Origin: Candidatus Sumerlaeota bacterium
GTDB lineage: Bacteria > Sumerlaeota > Sumerlaeia > SLMS01 > JAHLLQ01
Direction of reading: 5' to 3'
Assembly: GCA_030156535.1 (NCBI GenBank)
Contig: JASGMJ010000006.1
Location: 1 to 64,000, forward strand
DNA length: 64,000 nt
Shown in pieces: positions 26,708 to 38,178 of the stretch (position 1 is the first letter of the stretch; each line of letters opens with the position of its first letter). Both the position numbers and the translations under genes were made by a program. A model generated the notes under the pieces. It ran no database searches. It was not told where the DNA came from and saw nothing but the letters and a program-made list of their open reading frames with translations.

Positions 26708-27460
26708 CTACTTCCTGGCCGCCTGCCGCACGCGGTAGAGGAACTCGATGTTCCCCAGCAGATACCGCCGCGCCAGACGCCGCGGTTCCAGGGCAAGGCG
26801 GAACGCCCATTCCAGTCCGGCCTCGCGCATCCAGACGGGCGCGCGGCGGCGATAGCCGTAGTACTCGAACAGCGCCCCGACGCACCACGTGACGGGGATC
26901 GTGACGCCATGGCCGGGCAGAGAGAGCGCCCACGCCTCCTGGCGGGGGCTCCCCATACCGGCCAGCAGAATGTCGGGGCGTGCGGCGCGCAGCTCCTCCA
27001 GCAGCCGCGCCTCCTCCGGCGAGCCGATCCCGAAATGCCCGTCGCGCACGAGCACGAACCGGAGCCCATCGACACGTTTCTCCATCGCGGCGGCGCAGGA
27101 AGTCACGGCGCGCGGACGCGATCCGACCAGCGCCACACGCCGCCCACGGGTCGCCGCCGTCCACAGAAACCGCGTCAGGAAGTCCCCCGCGTTCACGCGC
27201 TCGGGCAGGCCGGGCGGCGCCAGCCGCCGGGTGGCCCGCACCACCGCCATGCCGTCGGCGTACACCAGGTCCATCCGTTCCAGATTCGCCCGATGGGCGG
27301 GGTCGCGGTGGAGAAGGTTGGCCGTGTGGGCGTTCAGGTACCCGGCAACGCGCGGACGGTCGGCTTCGCCGGACCACGCGATCAGGCGGGCGATGAACTC
27401 GTCGGCCGTCACGGCGGCGAGCGGCAGGCCAAACAGCGGAATTGTCGGGAAGTCGCTCAT
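26708..27460 (-). CDS. WecG/TagA/CpsF-family glycosyltransferase
   Basis: 250 residues from ATG 27460 (MSDFPTIPLFGLPLAAVT). WecG/TagA enzymes add N-acetylmannosamine(uronic acid) or another sugar to a polyprenyl-linked N-acetylglucosamine primer on the cytosolic face of the membrane. Family motifs are LDLVYADGMAVVRATR with its conserved Asp-Gly, RRVALVGSRPRAV, DILLAGMGSPRQEAW, and the C-terminal CVGALFEYYGYRRRAPVWMREAGLEW with LEPRRLARRYLLGN. The start ATG overlaps the stop of the upstream kinase by 4 bp, so the two are coupled. No other polysaccharide genes are contiguous, though Wzz-, SGNH- and ABC-2-type genes occur 24-28 kb away. Confidence 0.92.
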   Translation of the reverse strand: MSDFPTIPLFGLPLAAVTADEFIARLIAWSGEADRPRVAGYLNAHTANLLHRDPAHRANLERMDLVYADGMAVVRATRRLAPPGLPERVNAGDFLTRFLWTAATRGRRVALVGSRPRAVTSCAAAMEKRVDGLRFVLVRDGHFGIGSPEEARLLEELRAARPDILLAGMGSPRQEAWALSLPGHGVTIPVTWCVGALFEYYGYRRRAPVWMREAGLEWAFRLALEPRRLARRYLLGNIEFLYRVRQAARK

Positions 27461-28167
27461 CGCCGCTGCTTCCTTTTGCGGCGTCCCTGCATGTGGTGCT
27501 TGGCGCGGCGGTAGACGCGGTCGCGCAGCCACCGCCCCAGCTTCAGGTGCAGCGGCTTGCGGGCGTACTCCGCGCGCTCGGCGTCGCTGAGAACATCGTA
27601 GCCCAGGTACCACTTCTTGATTTTGAGGAACTTGAGACGATCGACGTGATGGGCGCGGCGCAGGATGACGCGGGCAAAGAGCGAGTGGGGAGAGCTGGCC
27701 TTCATGCTCTGGGCAAAGTCGATCAGGCACGGCTCGCCCGTGGCGCGCAGGCGCAGCACGTTCAGGCGGCGCACGTCGCCGTGGTTGAGCCCGCGGCGGT
27801 GGATTTCCGCGAGCATGGCTTCGAGTTGCTCGAAGAATCCCGGAGCGAGACCGTGATCGAGCTTCTGATCGGGAACGGGGACGGCGTCGAGGTAGCTCAT
27901 CTCGATTGTCCACGGCTCGGGCATCCCGAGCAGGCGGGGAACGCGCGCCATCCCCTGGAGCGCCCGCAGGTTGCGCGCCTCGCGCCCGGCCAGATACCGC
28001 CCGACCGTGTGGCGCGCCAGCCAGGGGGTTTCGCGGAATGTCTTCCAGACGCGGGGCTCACCCGCCGGATCGAGCAGCCAGACGTCGGGCTGGGTGAAGG
28101 ACGCGGACGCCTTGAGGAGGCGGGCGCCGGGCTTGGGCGGGGAAGGCTGGGGAACGGAGGATTTCAT
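27457..28167 (-). CDS. Lipopolysaccharide kinase-like (Kdo/WaaP-type) protein kinase fold
   Basis: 236 residues from ATG 28167 (MKSSVPQPSPPKPGARLL). A small protein-kinase fold: WKTFRETPWLARHTVG carries the probable ATP-anchoring lysine. GLNHGDVRRLNVLRLRATGEPCLIDFAQ has the catalytic HxDxxxxN and the DFx metal motif. These match the Kdo/WaaP/RIO-like lipid-A or heptose kinase families, which phosphorylate LPS core sugars. The long basic C-terminal tail (DRVYRRAKHHMQGRRKRKQRR) suggests membrane or nucleic-acid contact. The pair with WecG supports an envelope-glycan role; the substrate is inferred. It is the first gene of the possible operon reaching to 15271. Confidence 0.85.
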   Translation of the reverse strand: MKSSVPQPSPPKPGARLLKASASFTQPDVWLLDPAGEPRVWKTFRETPWLARHTVGRYLAGREARNLRALQGMARVPRLLGMPEPWTIEMSYLDAVPVPDQKLDHGLAPGFFEQLEAMLAEIHRRGLNHGDVRRLNVLRLRATGEPCLIDFAQSMKASSPHSLFARVILRRAHHVDRLKFLKIKKWYLGYDVLSDAERAEYARKPLHLKLGRWLRDRVYRRAKHHMQGRRKRKQRR

Positions 28168-28760
28168 GGGACTTCCGATGTTTTCAACCGACTGACGCAT
28201 TCCACCAACTGCCAATTCTGTTCGCTCGCCCGTCCACCCCGCAGGGGGTGGCAGCTGAATAGCCCGGCATCGTCCCGAAGGGCGATCCAGGGAAACAGGC
28301 ACCATTTCATTGGCGCCCCGAAGGGCCGCCACCACCATCGTTTCCAGGCCCGCGCTCGCTGAATCACCGAGCCGCACGTGGGCGGAATCGCCTGATGGCT
28401 GGGCCTACTCCTTGACTGACGGGGGGAGCGGTCAAGGAGTAGGTGGAATTCCGCCTCAAATGCCCCCCCCAAAAGGACCAACAGGGGAGGCATGGCGGAG
28501 CGACGGTGACCCGACCGAGTGCCGCCGCGCAACGAAGCAGGGTGAAAAACGGAACCGTTCCGCGAAATGTTCGAGTGTACTCTTGCAGTCGTGCGCCACT
28601 GGCACCTAACTGGCTTTGGTAAGGTGACGCGGGTTGTAATCCAGTCGCCCGGGGGGTCGCTTGACCCAGCGGCTCATCGAGCTTGACGCGATTCTGCCCG
28701 CGTTGAAGATGACGCGATGAAGGCATTGGGTTCCGTGCAGTTCTCCGAGGGTGTGACGCC
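28168..28760. other. Intergenic region with REP-like units and an inverted repeat
   Basis: About 590 bp with no supportable gene. It holds REP-like sequence near 28230-28340 (GTCCCGAAGGGCGATC), a nested inverted repeat at 28381-28455, and the upstream region of mcsA. TTGACG-N16-GAAGAT at 28683-28710 could serve as a weak promoter for mcsA. Confidence 0.7.
28381..28455. repeat. Nested perfect inverted repeat (possible RNA structure)
   Basis: The inner arms are exact 13-mers (CCTACTCCTTGAC / GTCAAGGAGTAGG) around a 14-nt loop. An outer 8-bp pair, GGCGGAAT / ATTCCGCC, encloses them with small internal loops. No T tract follows on either strand. It could be a structured RNA, a protein-binding site or a transposon remnant. 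Confidence 0.6.
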
Positions 28761-29339
28761 ATGAAGTGCGAACGATGCGGCCAAGCGGACGCGGTGGTAA
28801 AGATCACGCGAATCGAGCCGGGCGGCCATGCACACCAAGTCCTGCTTTGTCAGGAATGCGCGGCCGAAACGAGCCCGTATCAGAAGAAGCTGAAGGAGAA
28901 GCAGGCGAGCTTCGAAATGCTTTTCAAGGAGCTGTTGAAGGCGCAGAAGGTGGAGATCGCCGAGGACGAGGAGGCGCAGAAGCCCGAGGTGCCTCCCTGC
29001 CCGGCGTGCGGACTGGAATTTGCCCGCTACCGGGCCACCTACATGCTGGGCTGCCCGGATTGCTACGAGGCGTTCGGCGAGGCGCTGGAAGCTGATCTCG
29101 AACGGATCCACCGCGCCACGCGCCATATCAGCACCGCGGCACCCGTGCGCTCGAAGGCGGCGGAGTTGCAGGAGCGCTTGCAGGCCATGCGCAGCGAACT
29201 GACATCCGCGGTGGAGTACGAGGATTACGAGCGCGCGGCGTTCCTGCGCGACGAAATCGCCCGCACCGAGAAGGCCATGCGGGAATCCGTCGAAGACGGC
29301 GGGCAGGAAAATCCAGCGAAGGGAGGGAAAGCGACGTGA
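28761..29339 (+). CDS. mcsA: McsA-like zinc protein (UvrB/UvrC motif)
   Basis: 192 residues; the activator of the protein arginine kinase McsB. Two zinc-ribbon pairs are visible: CERC with CQEC in the first 35 residues, and CPAC with CPDC around 80-100. A UVR domain (ELTSAVEYEDYERAAFLRDEIARTEK) follows at the C-terminus. The start has GAGGGTG about 6 nt upstream. The gene overlaps mcsB by GTGA, so the pair is coupled. In Firmicutes the gene sits after ctsR; no ctsR is seen here and the upstream 590 bp hold no gene. Confidence 0.93.
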   Translation: MKCERCGQADAVVKITRIEPGGHAHQVLLCQECAAETSPYQKKLKEKQASFEMLFKELLKAQKVEIAEDEEAQKPEVPPCPACGLEFARYRATYMLGCPDCYEAFGEALEADLERIHRATRHISTAAPVRSKAAELQERLQAMRSELTSAVEYEDYERAAFLRDEIARTEKAMRESVEDGGQENPAKGGKAT

Positions 29340-30400
29340 CGAACTCAGTCTTTGAACGCTCGGACAAGTGGCTGCACGACGCGAACCCGCTGGGGCACAC
29401 GGCGGTCTCGACGCGCGCGCGCTTCGCCCGCAACCTCGCAGGCTTTCCGTTCGCCCCGCACGCGAAGGCCGACGTGCTGGAACGGATCGACAAGTTCCTC
29501 GCCAACGCGATCGCCAAGGCCCCGGAACTCAAGGAATTCGAGCGCCTCGAACTCGCCTCCCTGTCTTCCGTCGAGCGCGGCTACCTGAAGGAAAGCCGCC
29601 TCATCAGCAAGGAGATGGAAAAAGGGAGCGGGCATGGCGCCGCCGTCTACGTTTCGCAGGACGCGATGGCGTCGATCCTGGTGAACGAGGAGGACCACGT
29701 GCGCCTGCAGGTTCTCTGCGGCGGGCTGAACGTGGACGCGGCCGTCAAACGCCTCGTGGCGATGGACAAGGCGCTGGGCAATGTCGTGGGCTACGCGTGG
29801 TCGGACAAGTACGGCTACCTCACGGCCTGCCCCACGAACGTGGGCACGGGCTTTCGCGCCTCGGTGATGCTGCACCTTCCGGGGCTGACACTGCTGAAGG
29901 ACGTGGAAACGTCGCTCCAGGGAATTGCCCAGCACGGCTTGACGGTGCGCGGCTTCTACGGCGAGAATAGCGACTATTCCGGCGATTTCTACCAGGTCTC
30001 GAACGAAGTGACCCTGGGGATATCGGTGGAGGATATCGTGGAAGTGCTCAAGGACGTGCTCCGGCGTGTCATCGAGCGGGAGGAGGAGTCGCGCATCGAA
30101 CTCTTCCGCCACCACGCCCTGGCAACGAAGGACGCCATCTGGCGGAGTTACGCCTTGCTGGCGCACGCCGTGAAAATGGATTCCGGCGAGGCCATGCGGC
30201 TGCTCAGCCGCCTGCGCCTGGGAATCGACCAGGGATTCTTCCGGGACATGGACCATCAGGCGCTCAACCGTCTGGTGGTCGAGATTCAGCCGGCGCATCT
30301 GGAACGGCGCCGGCTGGCGGAGCGGGAAGGACTGACCAGGGACGAGTTGCGTGCAGCGTACCTGCGCGAACGCGTCCAGAAGAGCGTAAGCAGCAATTGA
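29336..30400 (+). CDS. mcsB: Protein arginine kinase McsB
   Basis: 354 residues from a GTG start that overlaps mcsA. It is an ATP:guanido phosphotransferase-family enzyme that phosphorylates arginine on proteins to mark them for ClpCP. Family landmarks include STRARFARNLAGFPF, the substrate/ATP loop VNEEDHVRLQ, and LTACPTNVGTGFRASV with the conserved catalytic Cys. GFYGENSDYSGDFYQVSNEVTLG is also present. The C-terminus carries RDELRA at residues 335-340, matching the RDXXRA motif of the allosteric phosphoarginine pocket. Length and motif position agree with B. subtilis McsB. The gene lies between mcsA and clpC. Confidence 0.96.
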   Translation: MTNSVFERSDKWLHDANPLGHTAVSTRARFARNLAGFPFAPHAKADVLERIDKFLANAIAKAPELKEFERLELASLSSVERGYLKESRLISKEMEKGSGHGAAVYVSQDAMASILVNEEDHVRLQVLCGGLNVDAAVKRLVAMDKALGNVVGYAWSDKYGYLTACPTNVGTGFRASVMLHLPGLTLLKDVETSLQGIAQHGLTVRGFYGENSDYSGDFYQVSNEVTLGISVEDIVEVLKDVLRRVIEREEESRIELFRHHALATKDAIWRSYALLAHAVKMDSGEAMRLLSRLRLGIDQGFFRDMDHQALNRLVVEIQPAHLERRRLAEREGLTRDELRAAYLRERVQKSVSSN

Positions 30401-30438
30401 ACTGAGCCCGGGACACTGTCTGGAGAATGCACGACGGT

Positions 30439-30467
30439 TTGACGGATAAGGGCCTGGTGTCCATACT
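30439..30467 (+). promoter_or_regulatory. Candidate sigma-70-type promoter for clpC
   Basis: TTGACG (five of six consensus bases), a 17-bp spacer, then CATACT (four of six) in the mcsB-clpC gap. Transcription would start about 80 nt before the clpC ATG, allowing clpC expression apart from mcsAB. It is a sequence match only. Confidence 0.4.
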
Positions 30468-30553
30468 GATGACCATAGGATCAAAAGCACGCCAACCATT
30501 GTCCAAGAGAGATGATAGCGGCGACATAGCGCCGCACAGGAGGCCCTGAAAAC

Positions 30554-33073
<2,520 letters not shown>

Positions 33074-33101
33074 TCGAAACCGCCAACAACCGATCATTCT
33101 G

Positions 33102-33128
33102 CCGGGCCGTGAAAGCGGCCCGGTTTTT
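33102..33128 (+). terminator. Rho-independent terminator of clpC
   Basis: Perfect 8-bp stem CCGGGCCG / CGGCCCGG with a TGAAAG loop, then TTTTT, 28 bp past the clpC stop. The longest upstream start of the next ORF (33109) lies inside this hairpin, which argues for a later start there. Confidence 0.85.
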
Positions 33129-33198
33129 CATTGCCGGGGTGCTGGCCGCGCCCGGAGGCTCGCCCTCCCATCCCATGTGCGAGTCCTCTCCAATCCCC

Positions 33199-34665
33199 AT
33201 GCCTTTCCGCTTTTTTCGTCTGCTTCGCTCTTCCGATCCCGCACCATCGACCACTCTCGCCTGCGCCCTGTTTCTGCTCATTGCGGCCCTCTCCCCCGCC
33301 GCCCCACTCGATCGTGAAGTCGAGCAAATCATCGCCGGCGGCGCGTCCGGTCGCGCGTTGTGGGGCGTATACGCCGCCGATGTGAAGTCCGGCGAGGTCA
33401 TCGCCGACCTCAACGAGGACAAGCTGTTCGTCCCCGCGTCGAACCGCAAGCTGGTGGCGACGGCGATGGCATTGAAGTACATCGGCGCTTCCAAAGTACT
33501 GGAGACGACCGTCGAGGCGGCAACGAAACCGTCGGGCGGGCGCATTGCGGGCGACCTCGTGGTGCGCGCGGTCGGCGATCCTTCCTGGACAGCCAGCCTG
33601 CAGAACGGGCGCACGGGAGCGTCGGTGCTCCGTTCGGTGGCGCGCTCGCTCAAGGAACAGGGCATCACCTCAATCAGTGGTGACGTCGTCGTGGACGCAT
33701 CGCGCTACCGCGAACCCACTCCCATGCCCGAGGGTTGGGAGTGGAGCGACTTCCAGACGAGCGACGGCGCGCTGCCATCGGTCTTCGGAATCGACCGCAA
33801 TCTCGCCTCCGTCCTGATCGAGCCGGGTTCGCCGGGCGAAGCAGTGAAAATCGCCTTCGACAGCCGCACCGAAGCATTCACCATCATCAACAACGCCGTA
33901 ACGGGACGGCGCGATTCCGCGCCGACGTTTCAAATCGCCCGCGGACTCGACGGCACCCGCCTGGTCGCCACGGGCTCGCTCGCATCCAACACACCCGTGG
34001 GGCGGCGCGCCATGCCGCTGGGCCGCCCGGCAGAGTTCGCCGCGCGCGAGTTCGCGGCGATCCTGCAGGCCGAAGGCATCTCCGTGAGTGGCGAAGCCCG
34101 CGTGACGACAAGTTCCGTTCCCAAGGGCGACGTGCTGGCCACGATCCGTTCCGCCACGATTGCGGAGATTGCAACAAGGGCAAACGAGGACAGCGACAAC
34201 TTTCTGGCCGAGAGCCTTTACCTGTTGGCGGGCGCGGAACTCTACGGACGCGGATCGTACACCGCCTCGCTGGAAGCGGAGCGCCGCTTCTGGAGAGACG
34301 CGGGCGTAGAGACCACAGCGTGGGTCGGAGCCGACGGCAGCGGACTCTCGCGCCGCAACCTGGTGTCGCCCAAGGCCTTTGCCGCCCTCCTCACCACCAT
34401 GCACGACAACGAAGCCTTCCGCGAAAGCCTCGCCGTCTCGGGACGCTCGGGCACGCTGCACTACCGCCTGAGCGGCAACGGCATGGCGGGCCGCGTGCGC
34501 GCCAAGACGGGCACGCTGACCGGCGTCGCCGCCCTCTCGGGCTACGTCACCACCAACTCCGGCAAGACCATCGTGTTCAGCATTCTCGTGAACAACTTCT
34601 CCTCGTCTCCGTCCCCAATTCGCGCGGACATCGACCGCATTGTCGAGGCGCTGGCGAGAAGATGA
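33199..34665 (+). CDS. dacB: D-alanyl-D-alanine carboxypeptidase/endopeptidase (PBP4, S13 family)
   Basis: 488 residues if ATG 33199 (MPFRFFRLLRSSDP) is used; ATG 33175 is an alternative. The earlier start at 33109 falls in the clpC terminator. A hydrophobic signal (TTLACALFLLIAALSPAA) exports it to the periplasm. Penicillin-binding motifs are SxxK in FVPASNRKLVATAMAL, SxN as SDN in NEDSDNFLAESL, and KTG in VRAKTGTLTGVAALSGY. The inserted domain after the SxxK motif (GDLVVRAVGDPSWT) is typical of class C PBP4. It trims or cleaves peptidoglycan cross-links. Confidence 0.92.
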   Translation: MPFRFFRLLRSSDPAPSTTLACALFLLIAALSPAAPLDREVEQIIAGGASGRALWGVYAADVKSGEVIADLNEDKLFVPASNRKLVATAMALKYIGASKVLETTVEAATKPSGGRIAGDLVVRAVGDPSWTASLQNGRTGASVLRSVARSLKEQGITSISGDVVVDASRYREPTPMPEGWEWSDFQTSDGALPSVFGIDRNLASVLIEPGSPGEAVKIAFDSRTEAFTIINNAVTGRRDSAPTFQIARGLDGTRLVATGSLASNTPVGRRAMPLGRPAEFAAREFAAILQAEGISVSGEARVTTSSVPKGDVLATIRSATIAEIATRANEDSDNFLAESLYLLAGAELYGRGSYTASLEAERRFWRDAGVETTAWVGADGSGLSRRNLVSPKAFAALLTTMHDNEAFRESLAVSGRSGTLHYRLSGNGMAGRVRAKTGTLTGVAALSGYVTTNSGKTIVFSILVNNFSSSPSPIRADIDRIVEALARR

Positions 34666-34693
34666 GGCCGGAGCAACCGCTTCCGCGCGTCTC

Positions 34694-36433
34694 CTACAGC
34701 GCTTCGAGGAGAAGCTGGATTTCCTTGTCGAGTTCCTCGGACGCGCGAATCACGTTGTGCGAAACGGCGGTTTCGTAGTCCGGGATTTTGCGTCGGCGCC
34801 CTTCGAGAAGCTGCACCTCGAACTCGCGCAGCACATCGGGGAGCAACCCTCCCGCGCGTTCGCCCGCAGCGGTGTCGCCGTACTCGCGCAGCAGCAGGTC
34901 AATGAGGTTCCACGCCTCGTCGATGTCGCCGAGAAAATACGCGCGCTCGGCCTGCTGGAAGAATGCCTCAGCCTGATACGGACGGCGACGGACGTCGCTG
35001 GCAACTTCGCGGCGTGCCACTTCCGCCAGGTTGCGCGCGTCCTCCGCGACTTGCGATTCGTGCCCCGGAGATTGGAGAAGCTCGTTGCACAGTTCGAGCG
35101 CCTGCTGCGGAAGCCCGCTGTCGTAGGCGTTCAGCGCCCTCTGCAAGAGACGGATGTCGCGTTCCTTGCGCACGAGCAAGATCTGCTCGTCGGCCATGGG
35201 CTTCAGGACAGGATTCCCACGCAGGAGATCGAACGTTGCGAGCGCCTCGGTATGCAGGTCGTTTTGCGCCGCCCACAAACCGAGGTCGAACAGTTGCCGG
35301 GGATCATTGATGTTCAGCTCGTTGCGGCGTGCCTCAAAGCGCGCCTTGTTCCCCAGGGCAACGAGTGCGTCGGTGCGCTCCTCGGCGGGAATTTGCTCGA
35401 TGATTCCGACGGCGAGGCCCGGCTCGCCCTGCCTGAGATGACGGGCTGCCTGGGTGGCAAAGAGGCGTTGGCGCGCGGCGGCCGCTTCAAGGGGCGCGAG
35501 TGACTGGAAGTAGCGTTGAAGGATCGCACGCGCCTCCATTTCCCGCGCGTTGGCTTCGGCCCAATCCGTCATGACGCGCAATGTGACGACCGCGCGATTG
35601 CGCGCGATCTGGGGCGTCAGCGGAGCGAGGTCCTCGGCGAGTATGCGCGCGGCTTCCTCGAAGTGCTCTTCCTGACGCGCACGCGCGGAGGACGTGAGAA
35701 ACAACAAGGGAAGCTGCGTGGCGGCTTCTCCCTCGTCGAGCAGGCGCAGGCGCTCGATCTGCTCGACGGCGTCCTGGTAGCGTCCCTGCACGGCAAGCTG
35801 GCGGATGAGCTCGCGCAAAAATCCCCGCGCCCACACCGCGTTGGCCGGGTCGCCGCGAAGCTCGTCGAGCCCCGCCACGTGCAGGCAGTCGCTCGCCTCG
35901 ATGGGCGAGCCGATCGCCAGGTAGGCCTGCGCGAAGAGCAGCAGCGTGCGATTATCGGGAAAGCCGCGCTCGCGCAAACGGCCCAGCTGGTGGCGCGCCT
36001 CCAGGCGGTCGCTGTCGCCAAAGCGCTCGAGCGGCCGGAGCAACGCCGAGCGATTCTTCTCCAACATCGCGTTGAGCGGCGCCGGATCGGCGCCCCCTTC
36101 GAGCGCATCGTGCAAAGCACGCAACGCACCGACGACGTTGCCTGTGCGCAGGGCGGACTCGACGCGCAGCACGTCGTTGGCCTCGGGGGCGTCGCGATCG
36201 ATGGAGACGATCAGCTCGCGTGCAAGCGTCAGTTCCGTGCCGGAGAGGCGGATGACGACGCGCTCGGGTGTCTCGACCACAATGACGCCCTCGAACTTCT
36301 GGCCATTGCGGTGATGGATGACATCGGCCGGGGCCACGAGCGGCAACAGCAGCAGCAGGCAGGCGCCCATGGGCTTCCGCCATCGGGAGGGCGGCAGGAC
36401 ATGAGCGAGAAAGTGGCGGGCGGACGCGATCAT
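34694..36433 (-). CDS. Exported TPR-rich protein
   Basis: 579 residues from ATG 36433 (MIASARHFLAHVLPPSRWRKPMGACLLLLLPLVAPA), a signal peptide with a long basic n-region. After cleavage a small beta segment (DVIHHRNGQKFEGVIVVETPERVVIRL) resembles an SH3-like or Sm-like fold. The remainder is a long alpha-solenoid of TPR-like helices (GALRALHDALEGGADPA, RYQDAVEQIERLRLLDEG). Probably periplasmic scaffolding. It begins 58 bp after the M14 peptidase stop on the same strand, so the two may be cotranscribed. Function not known. Confidence 0.8.
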   Translation of the reverse strand: MIASARHFLAHVLPPSRWRKPMGACLLLLLPLVAPADVIHHRNGQKFEGVIVVETPERVVIRLSGTELTLARELIVSIDRDAPEANDVLRVESALRTGNVVGALRALHDALEGGADPAPLNAMLEKNRSALLRPLERFGDSDRLEARHQLGRLRERGFPDNRTLLLFAQAYLAIGSPIEASDCLHVAGLDELRGDPANAVWARGFLRELIRQLAVQGRYQDAVEQIERLRLLDEGEAATQLPLLFLTSSARARQEEHFEEAARILAEDLAPLTPQIARNRAVVTLRVMTDWAEANAREMEARAILQRYFQSLAPLEAAAARQRLFATQAARHLRQGEPGLAVGIIEQIPAEERTDALVALGNKARFEARRNELNINDPRQLFDLGLWAAQNDLHTEALATFDLLRGNPVLKPMADEQILLVRKERDIRLLQRALNAYDSGLPQQALELCNELLQSPGHESQVAEDARNLAEVARREVASDVRRRPYQAEAFFQQAERAYFLGDIDEAWNLIDLLLREYGDTAAGERAGGLLPDVLREFEVQLLEGRRRKIPDYETAVSHNVIRASEELDKEIQLLLEAL

Positions 36434-36491
36434 GCCCACAAGTCTGAAACCCGCGCGCCCCGTCGGCAAGGCCAGACGGCGTCTGGAGGCA

Positions 36492-37979
36492 TTACTCCAC
36501 AATCCACACCTGCCCCTCCTGGAGGGTGGTGCGGAAGGACAGCGGTGCGGACGTCGTCGTGCCATGGGCAAGATTCGTGGAAACGGCGCGGGCCGTGTAC
36601 AAACGCCCCGGCACGAGCCCGGTGAGCCGCAGGCTGTGCGATGTGGCGCGCAACTTGTCGGCGCCGATCGTCACTGGCGTGGAACCGGCCGGCGTCAGCA
36701 GTACCTCGCGCGTCGCCGGATCGTCGGTGTTCCAGAACAGATCGACCGTCGAATCGTTGATCCGTGTATGGCGGAAATTCGTGATGACAGGCGGCGTGGG
36801 ATCGGTGGCATGCGCGAGCGTCCATTCGAGGTAGACGAAGCACCCCTCCAACTGCTCCTCGAACGCGGGCTGGATGAAAGTACCCGGAGGCTCGAAGCCC
36901 CCTTCGCCGATGGTGCGCGGGCGCACTTCGCTCGTAATCATCGGAATGCCGTATGTCGCGTGGAAGGTGTCGTCGGTGACGCCGCCACCGGTGTAGCCGA
37001 GCGCCACTCCCCACGAGCCCGCCGAATAGGTCTGGTTGTGCACGGCGTGCATCGCGGTGGCCATGTTGGTGACGAGCGGCGTCATGAGTTCGGCGCCCGG
37101 CGCCGTGGCCGTGGTCCACGCCCAACTGTGCATGACGAGATTGCCGTAGGCGTGATAGTTGAGGCATCCGGCGACGCGGCCATTGCGGCTGAGTATCCAG
37201 TCGTTGAGCGCGGCGTTCTCCGGTTCGCTGAGAGGAGAGGGCCCGCGATAGAGATTCGAACCCGTGGAGCCCGAGGCCGTGTCCCACTTGTACGGCCAGT
37301 TGCGGTTCAGATCGACGCCAAAGGTGCCGTTGCCGTTGTTGCGGCGGTTCTTGCGCCAAAGGCGCTCGGTCGTGTGCGTGTAGACGTACCCGTCGGGATT
37401 GGAAACGAGCAGCACGTAAATCTGGAATCCGTTCACGACGGCATCGACGCGCGGCTCTGTGCCGTACTGCGTGATCAGGTGGTTGGTGATGCCATGCAGC
37501 GTCGTGCCGGCGAGCCACTCGCGCGCGTGCTGGAGGCCGATGAAGAGGAACTCCGGCTCGTCCGGCTCGTCCGTGGCAACGTTGTCGCTGATCTTCAGCA
37601 GCCAGAGATCGCGCCCCTCATGTGAGTTGCCAATGCTGCTCAGTTGCACGATGGCCGGATACTGCGCCGCCCACTCCTGCATGATCGCCTCGTATTCGGC
37701 GAAGGTGTAAAAGCCATCGACGGCCTTGGCGTGGGGATCGGGCTCATCGATGAGGGTAAGGACGAAACCGTTCGCTTCCAGCCGCGCCGCTTCATCGGGA
37801 GTGACAAGCAGCGTCGCAACGCCGTCGCGCACTTCCCACACGTCGAACCCGCCGTCGGCCAGAAACTCCAGGCGACCCGGCTCCATCACCGGCGTCTCCA
37901 CAATCCGGTAGCCCGCCGGTGAGGCAAAAGCAAGCAGCGGCAGAAGCAAAAAGAGGAAGAGATGAATGCGAAACGTCAT
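36492..37979 (-). CDS. Secreted zinc carboxypeptidase (M14) with C-terminal FN3-like domain
   Basis: 495 residues from ATG 37979 (MTFRIHLFLFLLLPLLAFA). A propeptide-like beta region is followed by the M14 catalytic domain: first zinc-ligand pair HxxE in FIGLQHAREWLAG, substrate Arg/Asn region FGVDLNRNWPYKWD, and His in CLNYHAYGNLVMHS. The catalytic Glu lies in FEEQLEGCFVYLEWTL. After residue 400 a beta-sandwich domain (PPVITNFRHTRINDSTVDLFWN) looks FN3-like. Carboxypeptidase A/T-type activity on extracellular peptides is expected. Upstream of the exported TPR protein. Confidence 0.92.
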   Translation of the reverse strand: MTFRIHLFLFLLLPLLAFASPAGYRIVETPVMEPGRLEFLADGGFDVWEVRDGVATLLVTPDEAARLEANGFVLTLIDEPDPHAKAVDGFYTFAEYEAIMQEWAAQYPAIVQLSSIGNSHEGRDLWLLKISDNVATDEPDEPEFLFIGLQHAREWLAGTTLHGITNHLITQYGTEPRVDAVVNGFQIYVLLVSNPDGYVYTHTTERLWRKNRRNNGNGTFGVDLNRNWPYKWDTASGSTGSNLYRGPSPLSEPENAALNDWILSRNGRVAGCLNYHAYGNLVMHSWAWTTATAPGAELMTPLVTNMATAMHAVHNQTYSAGSWGVALGYTGGGVTDDTFHATYGIPMITSEVRPRTIGEGGFEPPGTFIQPAFEEQLEGCFVYLEWTLAHATDPTPPVITNFRHTRINDSTVDLFWNTDDPATREVLLTPAGSTPVTIGADKLRATSHSLRLTGLVPGRLYTARAVSTNLAHGTTTSAPLSFRTTLQEGQVWIVE

Positions 37980-38178
37980 GCGGCCCTCCATCGCTACTAC
38001 GGTGAACGGGCTTGCATGTCGCAAGGGGAAGGTAGGTGGCGAGGGCTTGTCGGTTGTCGGTTTTCAGTTCTGTCCGGAGTCCGGCGCAATGACCTGTCCG
38101 AACGGCGAAACGGAAAGCCGCAGGGTGAGAGGAAGGGAGATGGGGAAAAACCGAGAACGGAAAACCGGTAACTCAAAC

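Noticed and set aside
28168-28760. Possible ctsR gene or CtsR box upstream of mcsA
   Set aside because: No ORF of CtsR size is coding here and no GGTCAAA-type direct repeat was seen.
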